The notes beneath the pieces are model-generated. The model was not told the origin of the DNA and made no database searches. It was given only the letters and a program-made list of their open reading frames with translations. A program made the translations under genes and the position numbers. Below are positions 44,871-54,320 of a DNA stretch of 64,000 nucleotides, piece after piece. Origin of the DNA: Epiperipatus broadwayi. Taxonomy: Eukaryota > Onychophora > Udeonychophora > Euonychophora > Peripatidae. Each line of letters begins with the position of its first letter. Position 1 is the stretch's first letter. The stretch is taken from contig JAQFVV010012446.1 in NCBI GenBank assembly GCA_028023455.1, positions 4,031,501-4,095,500 on the forward strand, given 5' to 3'.

Positions 44871-45559
44871 TATTGGATGAGTAGGCATTAGGTAGGGATT
44901 TTATGCACAAGCCTTCTGGCATCCATTGATTACTCTGTTTAGCACAGGGTGGCACTACTGTATGGAGAGAGTTTTGCCTTGTTTAATTTTTAAATTGTTA
45001 ATTACAATTAAAAATCAGATTTTAATTTTTAATTGTGCCCACTGCTATTACTGACCTTTTAAAAATAAACTTGTGGGCAACTAAATGATTAATAATTGAT
45101 TATGTTCTTTTTTAAAAAGCAAAAACAGAATGTGATTTAAAATGCTAAATTAACACACACAATGTTTGAACAAATTTACATTATAATCTTGTAAAATTTA
45201 ATGTGTGTATACATAAAATGTGGAAATCATGATTTTAATTTCATTATTGCATAAAATCTTACTATTATAAAGCACTGAAAATATTGAAATTACTAAGATG
45301 AAAGTAGAATTCCAATAATGTGCTATTACTTTCAATATAACGTAAGTGCGCAAAATTTATTATTTAAAGTAATAGCGCATTATCGGAGGTCGACTTCCGG
45401 TGAAACACGAATCGCATAGCTTCAAAATCGTGTTAAATAAGTCTGCATAAAAAGAGACCCAGGTGTATACATAATACAAAGACACCAAAAGAGTGTGTAT
45501 TTACATATACTTCCTGTGCGCTCAATAAAATATAATTACAACTCTACAATAGGTTATAG

Positions 45560-46640
45560 ATTTTCCAGTATTAAGATCGCAACATTAAGTTGCTGTAAAT
45601 TGCAAGATTTCGTGAAGATTAATTGGTAAAGGAAATAGTGGACTTAAACAGTGAAGAGAACAACAACTTCATGCTCCCAAATCAGGATGTTTCAGATTGG
45701 CCCTATATAAGTAAAAATTTAGGTTAAAGATAAGATGGCCACTTTTATTTTTATAAAAGTCACTATCTTGTGTTGTGGTTTGTGAGGTCCCTCTATCGGC
45801 AAAATAATATTGCTTGACTATTAGAAATTTTAAGGTGTTTACATTTAATTTAGTAATTTAGCATACTTCCAATAGATTATGTACTCATTATTAACAACAT
45901 TATAACAATTCTCTGTTAAATAACATTTTTTAAAAAAACTGTTGTTTTATTAATTGAATGCTATTGACTCTCTGATTTAACAAGCATTTTCTAAATGCAA
46001 ACCATGCTTTTTATGTTTTTTCTCCTTCTATAGCTCTTGTTTCAAAGATTACTTAAACAATATCTGGATCAAACTCATGTCTTTATTTGTGTGTGTGTTT
46101 ACTATTATAAAACACTTATGCATTTGTAGAATTACTTTTTGGTTTTTCTATACATAAACTAATGTTATATCATTGTCAATATTAAGTTCGTTCACATTGA
46201 AGTAAATATTTATCATGAATCTGATCAGTAAACCTTCTGGCATAATTAGATAAGTCTATCATATTAATAGTATATACATGTAAATTTTATAAAAGCAGGC
46301 CAATATTATCACAAAGAATCTTCAATTTTTCGTCAAGGCAATTTTTATAAGAAAAAGATGGATCCATATTTTTTTCAGGTCTAAGATATTAGTGTAGGCC
46401 CTAAGGATTGACACTTGGATTATAACAGATTGAAATTTTTATTTAAGAGAAGTTTAAACAAATCCCGTTAAGCAGGCAAGTATAACCTGTTTAGAAAGTA
46501 GACTAATAAATAAATCTTTATAATATAGATGAAATTTACCTTTTCCATGAAAACCACATGCAAGTTCACCATAAAACTTATCTTTTAGGAAGTCTTGTAT
46601 TATTCATTCATTTCACATATCTAATCCAATGAAAATATAA
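45560..46640. repeat. Old dispersed repeat J, copy 2
   Basis: See 16520-18180. Contains a single arm of the 17930 hairpin (AAAACCACATGCAAGTTCAC near 46548). No coding frame survives. Confidence 0.55.
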
Positions 46641-47185
46641 TTTTACAATAGTAGATCCAGAAATTGAAAGAGCATTATATTTTTAAAATTCCAAGAAACA
46701 TCCCTAAATGAAATTTTTATAATGATTTTATAACTTCCACAGAGTATCCAAATCTTACTTTCGTACAATAAATTATACAAAACTATATTTCCGTATTGTT
46801 TTCCTGAAAGTTTGTGATGATCATGTTTTAGTTATATTTATATGTTGGACTATTTCCAGAATTTAATATGAGTATTGAATGTATGGAAACCACTAATCAA
46901 TTTGCTCTTAGGAAAATGTGGAGAAATCAGAAGGAATGTCATAGATAAATATACGAAATTTCTACAGACTGTTACCTTTGGCAGGATGACTCACTTGGTT
47001 GGAGGGTTACCTTAAAAGTTCAATACTCAATCATCTAAAAGTCCAGGTTTGATACCCATGCTAGTACTGTCACTGATCAGGCCAGAAATACCTGAAGAAG
47101 CAGAGAATAACACCTCTCAAAACGTTGTGCACATTCTAATTTGTGGGCTATTACTAACAATTGAATGTATTTGGAATATTTAAAT

Positions 47186-47445
47186 TAATATACTGTACAG
47201 GCTTACACTTATGTAATATATAAGGGATTCGAACTCAGACTTTCACACGACCTTCAACTCTCCATGCCATCTCATATTGTTGAGCCACCTGATCACACAC
47301 ATGTTGAAAAGATAAATAATCACCAATATACGTATTTCGTGCTAAACCAGCACTCATCAGTTGGTCCAGATTACTATCTCTACACATATATACAATCACT
47401 GCTCAGCTTTATATTAAGACAGACTTCAAACCTCCAACCCACAAC
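47186..47445 (-). repeat. Family B monomer with intact hammerhead (15-bp TSD)
   Basis: Exact 15-bp repeats TTGGAATATTTAAAT at 47171-47185 and 47446-47460; the G family shows a single copy at this site elsewhere (36760-36780). Minus orientation: 5' part, hammerhead 47322-47365, then CATGTGTGTGATCAG, AATATGAGATGGCATGGAGA, GGTCGTGTGAAAGTCTGAGT, the B-box-like GAGTTCGAATCCC and a short tail. A clean, single-unit copy of 260 bp. Confidence 0.93.
47322..47365 (-). ncRNA. Hammerhead ribozyme, family B, canonical
   Basis: Minus strand: helix I ACCAA with UUGGU (five Watson-Crick pairs), CUGAUGA (plus 47354-47360), helix II GUGCU/AGCAC five perfect pairs with the usual G10.1-C11.1 and loop GGUUU, GAAA (plus 47335-47338), helix III AUAC/GUAU with no loop (self-complementary, so it suits pairing between two molecules), cleavage after AUA. 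All conserved residues present. It lies upstream of a B-box-like promoter element in the same orientation. Confidence 0.93.
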
Positions 47446-47535
47446 TTGGAATATTTAAATAAAGTTAAATTCTTCTAACGACATTCAGTACTCATATTAG
47501 ACGATGGAAATAGTCCAACATATAAATACTATATT

Positions 47536-48589
47536 TGTTTATGTGCAACCAATATAGCTGCAGTAGTTATTTCACTGTGAGAAAACATCCTATTTTTTAA
47601 TTTAAGAGTAGCAACATGTTGGGGTTTGAACGCATCCCAAAAGCTAAGACGACTTATCTACTTAAAAATTTATTAAAATATTTAAATTGGCTTACATTTT
47701 TAAGTAGTAGTTAATCACCGCTTCATAAAAAAAATCCCTACAGTATATACAAGCACATCCATAAGGCTAATCATATATAAAATGGAAAGCAGGTTTATTG
47801 ACTCTACAGTTTCTGATCCTAATGATTGTGATTACATTTTTGTTAAAAAAAGAAAAACGCTTGATTATAATTTGTGTCACTTCCCAATGTAATAAATACT
47901 ATTATAACAGATAGCATTGAAGATTCATTACGCAGTAACGATCCTCGTATTGCACAACTATATATATATATAATAGATACACTTTATACATTGCGGTGCT
48001 CATAACTGTATGCTAAAACTGCATTCGCAACAACAAATACAGATGGTTTTTTAGAGATTGGAGAGGGAATCTTTTTCTCTCTCTTATTTTCAATTTCAAA
48101 TCTATTTTGTTTTAATATTACCCATAATTCAATTTGTTCATAATAGAAAATAGTAAAATTAAAAAGGATAGAGGCATAGCTATATTATAAAATAAAAAAT
48201 GTCCATGTCTTTCTACATTTTTTAAGCTTTTCAGGTAGACTTCTTTTTTTTTTTTTTAATTTCAAAAGATTTTTTATTATAAAACTGATTTTCTTATTAA
48301 AAAGAGTGAAAAGAAATTCCAACACAAAAAGCATTTAAAGAAAAAAGAAAGCGGTTAGTCGCATAAGTTTTTTTTTTTAATTCTAGTTTTTAAAAACATA
48401 TTTTTAAAGACAATCTCTAAGATGCAATATTCTAAGACATGCAAGATGTTTTTTAAGAAATAGAAAATTAAATTTATTTTGCAGTTACAATATTTGGCAA
48501 AAAAAAAAAATATATATCGTTTTAATGCTGTAACTGTGTGTGTGTGTGAAATTACGCGTTTTATTATAAGTTATGTAGTTTATATATAC
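47536..48589. other. AT-rich DNA, no gene seen
   Basis: Poly-T tracts near 48245 and 48369, (TA)n near 47961-47972, (TG)n near 48536-48547. No features supported. Confidence 0.55.
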
Positions 48590-48916
48590 ACACAAAGGAA
48601 CCATGAACTACACTATATTTTGTCCAAAGCTCCCCTTGTGTTCAACGTATAGAGTATAGTAATTCATATTTTATTAATAAACAGTGATTAAAATAGATTG
48701 ATATTGTTTATTGACCTACAAATGAACAGAACTTTTCAGCACACATATATTTAACATAGACATTTATATATATATATTGGTAATATAAATCAAGATTATA
48801 ATATTAACAAAATTTTAAAAATAATATAATTATTAATAATAAATTGATGGGAAAGAAACCCGTGTATTCACTGAAGCACTAAGAATAAGAAAGAAAGACT
48901 AATTACTAATTACTAT

Positions 48917-49195
48917 AAACAATGAGGAATGCCAATTCCTCAATAAGCTTTGTGATAAATGCTTAGCTAGAGAAAGCTATCTGGTATCTGAACCCACTCT
49001 AGCACCTCTCTGAGGAATTCCAGAGCATGAAACCATGGTCAGAGGTTTGGGGTAGGGTCCTGACAAAGATATTTTAAATGCTTTCTCTAGCTAAGCATTT
49101 ATCACAAAGCTTGTTAAGGAATTAACAATCCTCATTGTTTATAACTTACAAGCATAAGAGAATAGGGTCATGTGATCTATGACTCTTATTTTGAC
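48917..49195 (+). repeat. Family E hairpin element (13-bp TSD)
   Basis: Exact 13-bp repeats TACTAATTACTAT at 48904-48916 and 49196-49208; K copy 1 has no insertion here. Arms of about 62 bp (AAACAATGAGGAATGCCAAT, AAGCTTTGTGATAAATGCTT, AGCTAGAGAAAG and complements) enclose a hammerhead at 49004-49046. The 3' end is GGGTCATGTGATCTATGACT then CTTATTTTGAC, matching the E copy at 60792. Confidence 0.93.
49004..49046 (+). ncRNA. Hammerhead ribozyme, family E
   Basis: Helix I ACCUCU (49004-49009) with AGAGGU (49041-49046), six perfect pairs. CUGAGGA 49010-49016. Helix II AUUC/GCAU has three pairs and one U-C mismatch, loop CAGA. GAAA 49029-49032. Helix III ACCAUGGU, self-complementary. Cleavage after C49040. 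Confidence 0.9.
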
Positions 49196-49279
49196 TACTA
49201 ATTACTATACTTTTATTCTTAAAATAAAGTAAATAGTGAAATCTCTGCTTTTTCTAGTTATTAAATTTACATTCTAGAC

Positions 49280-50323
49280 CAGTGGTGGCAACAGCCAGCC
49301 CTCAGGCCACATCCTGCCCATGATGATGTTGAATCTGGCCTTTCCCTGAAAATGTCTAATATAGAAAATCCTTACATAATCACACTCACTGTAAATCGTA
49401 ATATCTAGGCCTATCACTCACATGTTCATATAGCGCTGACTTTATCCTAATGCCATGAAAAATATAAAATACTAATTATAAAAATTAAAATTTTAATCAT
49501 AACTTGCTTAAATTTAATCATAACTTTTAAAATACCAATTTTATATTACAAAATATAAAAATATGGGAGGAATCACATTGCAAATAACATTCATTTCTGT
49601 TTTTAAAGAATACTATATATTCTATATGGCTAGCAGCATCAGAGTATTATTTTGTAATTATTATTGTAGCATCAATCGAACAAAGTTCCTTTGGGTTTAA
49701 ATTCTTATTGAAAAAAAATAATATTGGTGCATGATATTTTACAAGTAAGATTATGCTTTTTCTAATTATTACAATTTTTAATTTAATATAATTTATAGCC
49801 TATAAAATGAGCCAATTAAAAAAAAAATTGATGCCAGATGCCATATTTTCAATGATAACTGGACATTCAGATATTTATTTGCAATTATAGACGATAAAGC
49901 TGTTTGGTTTGTAATGAAACTATTTCTGTTTCTAAAGAATATAATCTAAAAAGTCATTTTTCAACAAAATATTTTGTAAAATATAAACTATTTTCACTGG
50001 AACAAATGAAAATTAAACAGAAAAATTAAAATGTTGACTACATAAGCAACAAAATACTCTGAAAATTTTGTCAAATACACATGGAACTGTGACAAAAGCT
50101 AGGTCTTATCTGTAGCTATCTATAATTGATTCCTATTTAAGTCATTAACTATTGTATTTACTTTATTTTTAAATATATTGATAATTTGGTAGTTCAAGTA
50201 ATATAACATTTTTTAGATTCTGATTTTTTTTTTTTTTGTTAAATCATTCAATCTATTCTGGTCTGCATTATAATACAAAAGTTTTATTCAGCCTACTGAT
50301 GAAAACAAAGTTATCCATACCTG
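49280..50323. mobile_element. hAT-like non-autonomous transposon (perfect 8-bp TSD)
   Basis: The 8-bp word TTCTAGAC is at 49272-49279 and 50324-50331. The element starts CAGTGGTGGCAACAGCCAG and ends AAGTTATCCATACCTG, i.e. CAGTGGTGGCAAC against CAGGTATGGATAAC as imperfect inverted ends. K copy 1 is uninterrupted at this place. 1044 bp without a transposase frame. Start and TSD length are classic hAT. Confidence 0.85.
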
Positions 50324-50584
50324 TTCTAGACATTTTTTTTACAATAACTTTTTTGTCTTAACATAATAATGATCTTGTTATCAAGAAATTAGGATCTCTA
50401 ATTATTTTTATATTTTTAAAACAGAATAATTTTTAGTATGTTCTAAAATTTTGTAAAACTTTTAGCATTATGCTTAGAAAATATTTTATTACATGAAATA
50501 TTGCACTTCTAATTCTGAAAGCATAATAAAGGAAAAATAAAATGTATGTGCTTTCAGCGTAAACTGAAGAAATTGTATTAATAT

Positions 50585-50820
50585 ATATAATGACAAAAAA
50601 ATCAGTCAGATATCACATGACTTAATTTAATAAGCTTGTATTTACAAATGTTATATATAGAGTTTGCAAAATAAGCTCTTAACAAGCTTTGAGAATATCC
50701 TCAACTCCAGACTGGTTTCTGCTTCTGGTATCATCTGGGGTGGAGGATATTCTCAAAGCTTGTTAAGAGCTTATTTGGCAAGCTCTCTCTCTCTCTCTCT
50801 ATATATATATAATCACATAC
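50585..50820 (-). repeat. Family F hairpin with hammerhead-like loop
   Basis: Arms AGAGTTTGC.AAATAAGCTC, TTAACAAGCTTTGAGAATAT (50653-50702) and complement (50745-50790) enclose minus-strand CCCCAGATGATACCAGAAGC, AGAAACCAGTCTGGAG. CAGAUGA in place of CUGAUGA and a weak helix II make activity unlikely. The left end carries TATCACATGACTTAATTTAA, the same tail word as family D. A (CT)n run follows at 50783-50800. Confidence 0.8.
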
Positions 50821-50930
50821 AGTGCTCAGAGAATGATGAACATCATAAAATTTCTGAATTTTAATGATTTTTTTTGGGTGATTATATTTTTTTTGGATAG
50901 TGTATAATGAAGTCATGTATTTAGGTGGAG

Positions 50931-51495
50931 CATGGTCCATATCTTGTATATATTATTCAATAGATATACAGTCTTGTATAGTCTGGTGCTGTGGATTCTC
51001 TGTCAGTATCAATGATCAAACTTTCTGTGCACTTCCAAGTAGTAAACCATTTGATTATTGCATTTTTCTGTATAGTTTGGTGTAATGTTGTTTAGTAGAC
51101 CCTGCAATACAATGATCACAACACATTTTTATCATCTTCGATGCTGATAATTGTATGGACTCTTGAGCAGTAAGCTATGTTTTGTCTTGTGTTGTTTATT
51201 GTGCTCCAAGTTCATGGATTGCAACTCCATTCTGTCCATTTCTGGTGCTCAGACTTCTTGCAAACTCCCAAATAATGAACCATTTGGTTATTATTAGTGG
51301 AAGTACATTTACAACTTTCTGTTGTGCAAAACATGTAATGTCGTATATTTTAAACAATACCATTGTGATTGCTATATAAAATGTACAGGTTAGACTAGTC
51401 ATTTTATACTGCAATAGGAATTGATGCTTCCATTGATTATAGTCAATCCATTTTCTTTTATTATATATATATATATATTTACACTAGTAATTATA
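50931..51495. other. Unassigned DNA
   Basis: The plus frames at 50900-51085 and 51182-51379 overlap minus frames. CTTGTATAGT.TGGTG.TGTGG-like words recur (50972, 51071), suggesting old repeats rather than exons. No function assigned. Confidence 0.4.
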
Positions 51496-51499
51496 AAGC

Positions 51500-52155
51500 A
51501 AAATTAACAGATGTTCAGAGGAAAGTGTTCTGTTTATAATTATCAATTAGAAAGCTCTTACCAGGACAGCATCCAATCAAAGTTAATTGGTCAAGACTGA
51601 GAGAAACCCCCCCCTCCCAAAATCATCAAATGGAATTTTCTTTTGATTGCCATTCTTAGATTAATATAGAAACAAAGCATTGTAGTTCACATATATAGGT
51701 TTAAAAAACATTTTGATTACATAAGCATTGGCAGTTGTACTTTCTTTTTCAGTCTTGGGCAGTTAACTTTGATTGCTACTTTTCTAACAAGAGCTTTCTA
51801 ATTAAATAATTATAAACAGAAAGCTCCACATACTAAATATTCCCATCTGAACATCCATTAAAATTATATTATAATATTTGACTACCAGTAGAGAGGTTTA
51901 TTACAAAAGTAATAAGATCAACACTTGCATTATTTTGATTTCTTATACCTAAGTAGGTAAATTGCAATGCTTTGTCTCTATATGAGACCAAGAGTAACAA
52001 TCAAAAGAGAGTTTCTTTTGATTGCATAAGCTTTAACAGTTTGATTTTCTTTCTCAACCTTGGGCAATTAATCTTGATAGACCACTGTCCTAGTAAGAGT
52101 TTTTTAATTAAATAATTATAAACAGAAAACTTCACATATGAAATATTTACACAAA
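51500..52155. repeat. Inverted plus direct repeat cluster
   Basis: Left arm 51509-51607 (CAGATGTTCAGAGGAAAGTG, TTCTGTTTATAATTATCAAT, TAGAAAGCTCTTACCAGGAC) pairs with 51752-51856. A third, direct copy of the right arm is at 52050-52150 (CTTGGGCAATTAATCTTGAT, TAATTAAATAATTATAAACA). Also TTCTTTTGATTGC.AT occurs at 51641 and 52010. Foldback element of unknown class. Confidence 0.75.
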
Positions 52156-52467
52156 TTATATATATATTATATAATTGGAAAAGGGTAAAAATATAATCTT
52201 AATGAATTTTCTTCTAATTACCAGTGAGCTTCATACCTGGTTTTGTCACTGAATGTTTCACTCACAATGATCGAGGAGTAGATCTGTTTTGTTATTTTAT
52301 ACATGTGTAATTACCAATAAAGCAAGTCATATATAATGTGACATTGCTTTTATAAGCTTGTATTTACAAAAATGAAATACAGAAAGCATACCAATAGCTT
52401 AAACAAGCTCTTAATTGATAAGTGCGGTATGAGAAAATATTTAAAATTTCTATCTGAAATATTCTTA

Positions 52468-52513
52468 TCCCCAGACCAATTAGTTTCAAGCTTATGGCTC
52501 ACCTCAGTGAGGA
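52468..52513 (-). ncRNA. Hammerhead-like ribozyme, family D, left arm
   Basis: Minus strand: helix I UCCUCA with UGGGGA (six pairs, one G-U), CUGAGGU where CUGANGA is expected (A9 replaced by U), helix II GAGC/GCUU four pairs, loop CAUAA, GAAA, helix III AC/GU with a six-base loop, cleavage after GUC. The length and register match family A exactly. The A9 change probably lowers or abolishes activity. Confidence 0.75.
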
Positions 52514-52886
52514 GCTAGAATATTCAGACCCTAGATCAAAAATATCAACTCAAAACCCAGCATTTATTTTATACATAATATTTAAGTAAAAATTCTGAAG
52601 TTTTCGGACATGAAAATGTCTTTTACTTCAGCTATCTAACTTAAATAGCTATATGGGACTTTATTAATAATTATAATTTTACCTTTATGGCTTTGGCTAT
52701 TCTGAGGCTATTAATATATGGTAGATCTGAATTTGGTTCAGTCCCATATAGCTATTTAAGTTAGATAACTGGAATAAAAGACAGTTTCATGTCTGAAAAT
52801 GTTAGAGTTTCTACTTAAATATAATGTATAAAATAAGTGCTGGGTTTTAAGTTGATATTTTAGATCTAGTGTCTGAATATTTTAGC

Positions 52887-52933
52887 TTCTCACTGAGGTG
52901 AGCCATAAGCTCGAAAACAATTGGTCTGGAGAT
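52887..52933 (+). ncRNA. Hammerhead-like ribozyme, family D, right arm
   Basis: CUGAGGU 52893-52899, helix II GAGC/GCUC perfect four pairs, GAAA 52913-52916, then ACAAUUGGUC. Helix I has one mismatch (A-C). The same A9-to-U change as the left arm, so the change predates or arose with the inverted duplication. Confidence 0.75.
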
Positions 52934-53039
52934 AAGAGAATTTTAGAGATTTTAAATATTTTCTCTTACCGCACTTATCAATTAAGAGCTTGTTTGAGCT
53001 ATTGGTTCACTGTGTATTATACATATGTATAAAAACAAT

Positions 53040-54120
53040 TCATTAATGAAAATTTTTTTCAAATGTATATATGAGTATTAGTAAACTATATTAATTTTTT
53101 TGTATTATAACGGTTACATAAATATTAATTTATTTTAATAATGTCTGGCAATATTAGTAAGTTAGTTTATATATATATATTGTGCCAGGCATTATCAAAT
53201 GGTCTTGCACAAAGTATGGATTAAGCACAACAAATATATAAATGTGCTATATTGATAATGGAGTGGTCTGAGCATTAAAATACCCACACACACCAATTTA
53301 AATAATATGAAATTGACATGGAAAATATTGTAAAATAAGCTCATGTATTTTTTTTATTTTTCTATTTTGTATATTTTTTATATCACTTTATGTATTGGGC
53401 TTTTCTCTGAAAAATTCAAATAGAGAAAGGCAAACTTATTAAACAAATGAATCAAATGTTGGAACATAGTAGTAAAATAAATAATTAAAGCAATTGTTCC
53501 AACATATTTGTATATTTTTCATTTTTTTAATTACTGCCTCTAAAAACTAATTTTATTCTATAAACAAAGAATGTTAATTGCTTTTGCAAAAATCTGACCA
53601 AAAGCAAAATGTTTGATAATGCTATAATTAAAATGTTATTATTTTTTTTTAAATAGAAATTCTTTTGAAATGAATAGCTGTAATCAAGTGGTCTGAGCAT
53701 TCAAGATGGATGTCAAACTTAAAATGTAGAATTTAATCGGAAAAATATAAAGGAATGTTTGCAATCTAAGTGATAAGCTAGATTAAAAGGATTGGCTGAT
53801 TCATTCTTCTCAGAGGGATATCTGAATTGGTTCTTATTAGTGGGATGGATAGTGCTGTGGGATTCAGTCTTTCGTTGGCAGCCATTCTGGGCAAGTCATT
53901 CTTTTCGTTGCTCCAGAATTCTCCAAGTGATCAGCTACTTAGAGAGTCATTTATGAATAGTACTATTAGTGACATTCGTTAGAACAAATCCTTTATACAG
54001 TTCTTTTAAGAACTCTTATCTTTGTGGATTCGAACAACTATTGGAGACAGCCTATGAAAATTTATTAAATAATCCTCGTTACTATTTAGATATATAAAAA
54101 AAGAGGATATGAAGCAAGAT
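53040..54120. other. AT-rich DNA, no gene seen
   Basis: GTGGTCTGAGCATT recurs at 53261 and 53690, hinting at an old repeat. The 53780-54000 part is less AT-rich, but no frame stands out. Confidence 0.45.
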
Positions 54121-54320
54121 ACTAGAGATTCCGGCAAAATGACCATGGGGTAGACAACTAGCCAGTGCACCGTCCTTTCTCTGTCCTAAGCCGCCCAGAT
54201 GTGACCACGCCAATTCCAACCGCCCAGGAGGATGGCCAGTGCCACCTTACTAAATGGAAGAAATCGTCACCACACAGCCAGTTAACTTGAAGCCCACTCA
54301 GCCCAGAGGAGAAGAATGAA
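54121..54320. other. G+C-rich island of unknown nature
   Basis: About 200 bp near 50% G+C (CCGCCCAGATGTGACCACGC, CCAACCGCCCAGGAGGATGG, GCCCACTCAGCCCAGAGGAG) in DNA that is otherwise about 30% G+C. GCCAGTGCACC and GCCAGTGCCACC are an internal partial repeat. All frames contain stops within 30-40 codons. It could be an exon piece of a non-coding RNA, an LTR fragment or a young insertion. Confidence 0.4.

Larger units (their letters stand above)
43903..44984 (+). repeat. Family A tandem array with three hammerheads (12-bp TSD)
   Basis: The 12-bp word AATTTTTAAATT occurs at both borders (43891-43902 and 44985-44996) but once in the uninterrupted pogo-like copy C1. The insert is a tandem array: hammerhead cleavage sites predicted after 43955, 44412 and 44864, giving monomers of 457 and 452 bp that are over 95% alike. 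Monomer landmarks are GATATTGGATGAGTAGGCAT, GGGATTTTATGCACAAGCC, GGTGGCACTACTGTATGG, GGTGATCATGTGATG, and CACCAATCCTGCCTAATAGG. The array begins CACATCACATGATCACC and ends TTTTGCCTTGTTT. Tandem direct units with self-cleaving motifs and a TSD are what a retrozyme insertion of multimeric RNA would leave. Confidence 0.95.
43158..45465. mobile_element. pogo/Tigger-like element C2, interrupted by the A array
   Basis: Same ends as C1 (CACCTGGGTCTC at 43158 and GAGACCCAGGTG at 45454-45465), TA on each side, inverted relative to C1. Removing 43903-44996 restores a unit of about 1.2 kb collinear with C1. No transposase. Confidence 0.88.
46795..47535. repeat. Foldback family G, copy 4, carrying family B
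   Basis: Left arm GTTTGTGATGATCATGTTTT, TTGGACTATTTCCAGAATTT, AATATGAGTATTGAATGT; right arm from 47461 (AAAGTTAAATTCTTCTAACG, ACATTCAGTACTCATATTAG, GATGGAAATAGTCCAACATA). The centre 46980-47110 is a plus-strand tRNA-like unit, then ACCTGAAGAAGCAGAG and CACCTCTCAAAACGTTGTGC, a hammerhead-like order of motifs. The B element at 47186 splits the right arm. Confidence 0.8.
48590..50930. repeat. Repeat or duplication K, copy 2, with three insertions
   Basis: Collinear with 981-1787 after removing E1 (48917-49195), the hAT-like element (49280-50323) and F (about 50585-50820). Each insertion point corresponds to continuous sequence in copy 1. Confidence 0.7.
52311..53016. repeat. Family D inverted dimer, copy 2
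   Basis: About 700-bp palindrome. The left arm has AAATACAGAAAGCATACCAATAG..., hammerhead-like core on the minus strand and AGATCAAAAATATCAACTCA. The right arm has TTAAGTTGATATTTTAGATC, a plus-strand core and TTGTTTGAGCTATTGG. The centre holds TTGGTTCAGTCCCATATAGC and its complement, comparable with the GAGTTCAGACCCATATGACT of family A, so A and D are distant relatives. Flanks TTATACATGTGTAA (52297-52310) and TTATACATATGTAT (53017-53030) are a possible imperfect TSD. Confidence 0.88.

Noticed and set aside
47264-47458. Plus-strand frame reading ...VEKINNHQYTYFVLNQHSS...
   Set aside because: It is the antisense of the family B hammerhead region and recurs at 34027-34404; conserved because the RNA repeat is conserved, not because of a protein.
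50290-50320. CTGATGAAAAC near the hAT end
   Set aside because: No helix II between the two core strands; chance match inside the hAT-like element.
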